DNA of 64,000 nucleotides from an uncultured Eubacterium sp. (GTDB taxonomy: Bacteria; Bacillota; Clostridia; Lachnospirales; Lachnospiraceae). A program made the translations under genes and the position numbers. The notes below the pieces were generated by a model that saw only the letters and a program-made list of their open reading frames with translations, had not been told where the DNA came from and ran no database searches. Numbering within the stretch: position 1 is the first letter of the stretch; each line of letters starts with the position of its first letter. Shown piece by piece: positions 62,515 to 64,000 of the stretch. The stretch is taken from NCBI GenBank assembly GCA_947642745.1, contig CANRTU010000008.1, forward strand, positions 18,502 to 82,501, written 5' to 3'.

Positions 62515-63702
62515 CTATGGAAAAATAACCACAAAGATATTCAGCTTCTTATCTGTCTTATAATATACGGATTCCAGATCACTACAATAGTCGCTGATAT
62601 GGTATTCAGTCAGAAAATATTTTCTGGCTGCCGCGCACAGCTCACCGTCACTGAATTTTACGGAAAGACTGCTCTCCCCTTTTTCATAGGCCTGCTTCAG
62701 CAGCGCCCCGATCTGCGCAGCCGCTGTCTCATCCATGGATGTGAAATATCTGCCCTCCCGCACATAGTAATTATTTTCCTGTGCGGTACATTCCGGCAGT
62801 TTAAATTTCATCTGCGGCCGGTGATCTTTTAACATTTCTTCCGTCGTAATATTCAGATAATCATATTCCACATACTTAATATCATTTTTTTCATCATCGT
62901 GGTACCTGGAATTGCCCCAGGTCGTATCCGCATAATACCATTCCCCGTCCAGCTTCACCAGATTCCAGGCATGGGAACCGCCCCTGGCTGTTCCAGTCAC
63001 AATGACGCACGGAACGTCCAGCTTCGTTAACAAATACTGCATAGCGCTGGCATATCCCTGACAGACTGTTTCCTTTCCAAGAAACACACTGATAATATTC
63101 TGGTTATCCGGCGCTTCCAGGTTATAATCCGTCTGTTCTATTAATTTACGGTATACATACTTTACTTTCTCATAATCAGAATCACCCCGGCGGATGCCTT
63201 TTAGAAATTTCTTTACCCGTTTATTAATTTTTTTCTGGGTTTTCTGCCGTTTTTCCAGCGACATTGTATAATTCGGGGAAAATGACATCATTTCCGTCTG
63301 GCCGTTTCTCTGATACTGGGTATAACGAAAACTGTCCACCCAGAACAGCCCGCCGTAGTCCGCCTTGATACAGTTAAAAATATCTTCCAGATAACTGTTT
63401 TCTGTAGCGGAAAGAGCCGTTTCCTCTTCGTGGAGCATAATTGCGTCCAGCATCTGGTCGTAGATAACTTTGTTTTCTTTTGAAAGAGATTCGTACGCAT
63501 ACCTGCCTTTTGAAATGCTCTCCACATCTTTTGGCAGCGCCAGCGCATTCATCTGCTGTTTGAGCTCTATATTCTGTTTTACGGTACTGACAACCTCTTC
63601 AACCGGCTGTATAATTTCGTCTGGTAATGTACAGCCTGATACGGTCCCTGCCGCCAGCATCAGTACCAGCGCAATTTTACCATGTAATCTGCGAAATTTC
63701 AT
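62515..63702 (-). CDS. Transglutaminase-like lipoprotein
   Basis: The 395-residue protein has a lipoprotein signal peptide (IALVLMLAAGTVSGC, lipobox TVSGC). The transglutaminase-like core is at about 170-260: the candidate nucleophile Cys in GKETVCQGYASAMQYLL, His in GGSHAWNLVKLDGEW and Asp in YYADTTWGNSRY. It would act at the cell surface, as a protease or a cross-linker; the sequence cannot decide. The last about 90 residues have no known domain. It is followed by a strong terminator. Confidence 0.88.
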   Translation of the reverse strand: MKFRRLHGKIALVLMLAAGTVSGCTLPDEIIQPVEEVVSTVKQNIELKQQMNALALPKDVESISKGRYAYESLSKENKVIYDQMLDAIMLHEEETALSATENSYLEDIFNCIKADYGGLFWVDSFRYTQYQRNGQTEMMSFSPNYTMSLEKRQKTQKKINKRVKKFLKGIRRGDSDYEKVKYVYRKLIEQTDYNLEAPDNQNIISVFLGKETVCQGYASAMQYLLTKLDVPCVIVTGTARGGSHAWNLVKLDGEWYYADTTWGNSRYHDDEKNDIKYVEYDYLNITTEEMLKDHRPQMKFKLPECTAQENNYYVREGRYFTSMDETAAAQIGALLKQAYEKGESSLSVKFSDGELCAAARKYFLTEYHISDYCSDLESVYYKTDKKLNIFVVIFP

Positions 63703-63966
63703 CCCACTGCATCCTCTCTTAGATCAATCCGGCACATCAGAAAACCCACACCTCCATTTTCCGTTATTGTAACATACAACAGTAAGAATGTGCAACCGGA
63801 GGATGCGGATTTTTATCACATAAAAACTACTTGTAAAAAATAGAATTTGACATATAATCCTGTTTTTAACAGTTGTGTAGACAAAGAATCGCTGTAACCC
63901 CAGTGTTTATGCGGGCTACAGCGATTTAAGCTTTAGAAATGAAACATAGTAATTTATTCCCTGCCT
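63703..63966. other. Spacer before the right-edge gene
   Basis: No gene. It holds the promoter region of the transglutaminase-like gene and the terminator at 63887-63926. Confidence 0.4.
63887..63926 (-). terminator. Hairpin terminator of the right-edge gene
   Basis: Stem AATCGCTGTAACCC (63887-63900) and GGGCTACAGCGATT (63913-63926), with one mismatch. On the minus strand it is followed by TTCTTTGTCT, a weak T-tract. Confidence 0.7.
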
Positions 63967-64000
63967 TTACTTCTTTTTTGGATTCCCCTCATCTTTTGTC
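63967..64000 (-). CDS. C-terminal end of a gene that enters from the right
   Basis: In the minus-strand frame starting at 63999 the last ten codons read TKDEGNPKKK followed by TAA at 63967-63969. The lysine-rich hydrophilic tail is typical of a protein C-terminus, and a terminator hairpin lies 40 bp downstream. Other frames close within four codons at the edge (DKR stop). The product is unknown. Confidence 0.4.
   Translation of the reverse strand, partial: TKDEGNPKKK

Overview
This 64 kb window looks like chromosome from a Gram-positive anaerobe of the Clostridia, most likely a Lachnospiraceae-type gut bacterium. The support is indirect: moderate GC, strong AGGAGG-type ribosome binding sites, two ECF sigma factors each followed by a membrane anti-sigma-like protein (one DUF4179-like), a DHHW/DUF4358 pair, desulfoferrodoxin, a Clostridia-type LexA box and a galactan-utilisation locus. 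Nearly every gene lies on the minus strand; the clear exceptions are a Uma2-like protein (15.1 kb) and a PLP aminotransferase (33.6 kb). No rRNA, tRNA, CRISPR array, phage or intact insertion sequence was seen.

Layout from left to right. 0-2.3 kb: an edge-truncated membrane-anchored protein, an XRE regulator, and repeat-rich spacer. 2.3-8.7 kb: a second type II topoisomerase pair (parE/parC-like), dUTPase and an M50-type membrane protease. 9-11.2 kb: ECF sigma/DUF4179 pair with an eight-unit tandem repeat between the genes. 11.6-14.6 kb: ArsC-like protein without the usual Cys, a Nudix fusion, a hypothetical protein and SfsA. 15-17 kb: Uma2, an IS4-like transposase relic and a small secreted protein. 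17.6-28 kb: galactan locus (ABC importer, GH42, LacI regulator, a 612-aa unknown, a zinc-ribbon protein, a cytoplasmic GH53). 29.4-36 kb: FAD oxidoreductase, DHHW and DUF4358 proteins, aminotransferase, Pta. 36-41 kb: second ECF/anti-sigma pair and MurT. 41-45 kb: an SOS-type DNA repair/modification module (radical SAM plus DUF4130), a deoxyinosine-type DNA glycosylase and YbjQ. 45-49 kb: Apt, a MIF-like protein, an M19 dipeptidase and ArgJ. 49-54 kb: a Cache chemoreceptor, and an operon of C39-like/LRR protein, SLT transglycosylase, DUF2200 and desulfoferrodoxin. 54.6-61 kb: LacZ (GH2), LarE, ThiF/MoeB-like and DUF815 ATPase genes in one run. 61-64 kb: DegV, a transglutaminase-like lipoprotein and a right-edge fragment.

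The genes fit a sugar-fermenting lifestyle. The galactan importer brings in beta-1,4-galacto-oligosaccharides, the unsecreted GH53 and GH42 cleave them inside the cell, LacZ handles other beta-galactosides, and Pta links acetyl-CoA to acetyl phosphate.

The least explained material is in the spacers. One dispersed family (called A here) is a chain of short palindromes that in five copies sits directly after the T-tract of a minus-strand terminator hairpin. A second family (called M1) is MITE-like, with terminal inverted repeats CCAGAGCGTGTTTGAAAAA and, in the best copy, TA flanks. Two further inverted-repeat elements occur once each; one of them is fused to an M1 copy inside the SOS module. 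Short tandem arrays of 14, 17 and 19 bp also occur near regulatory genes.
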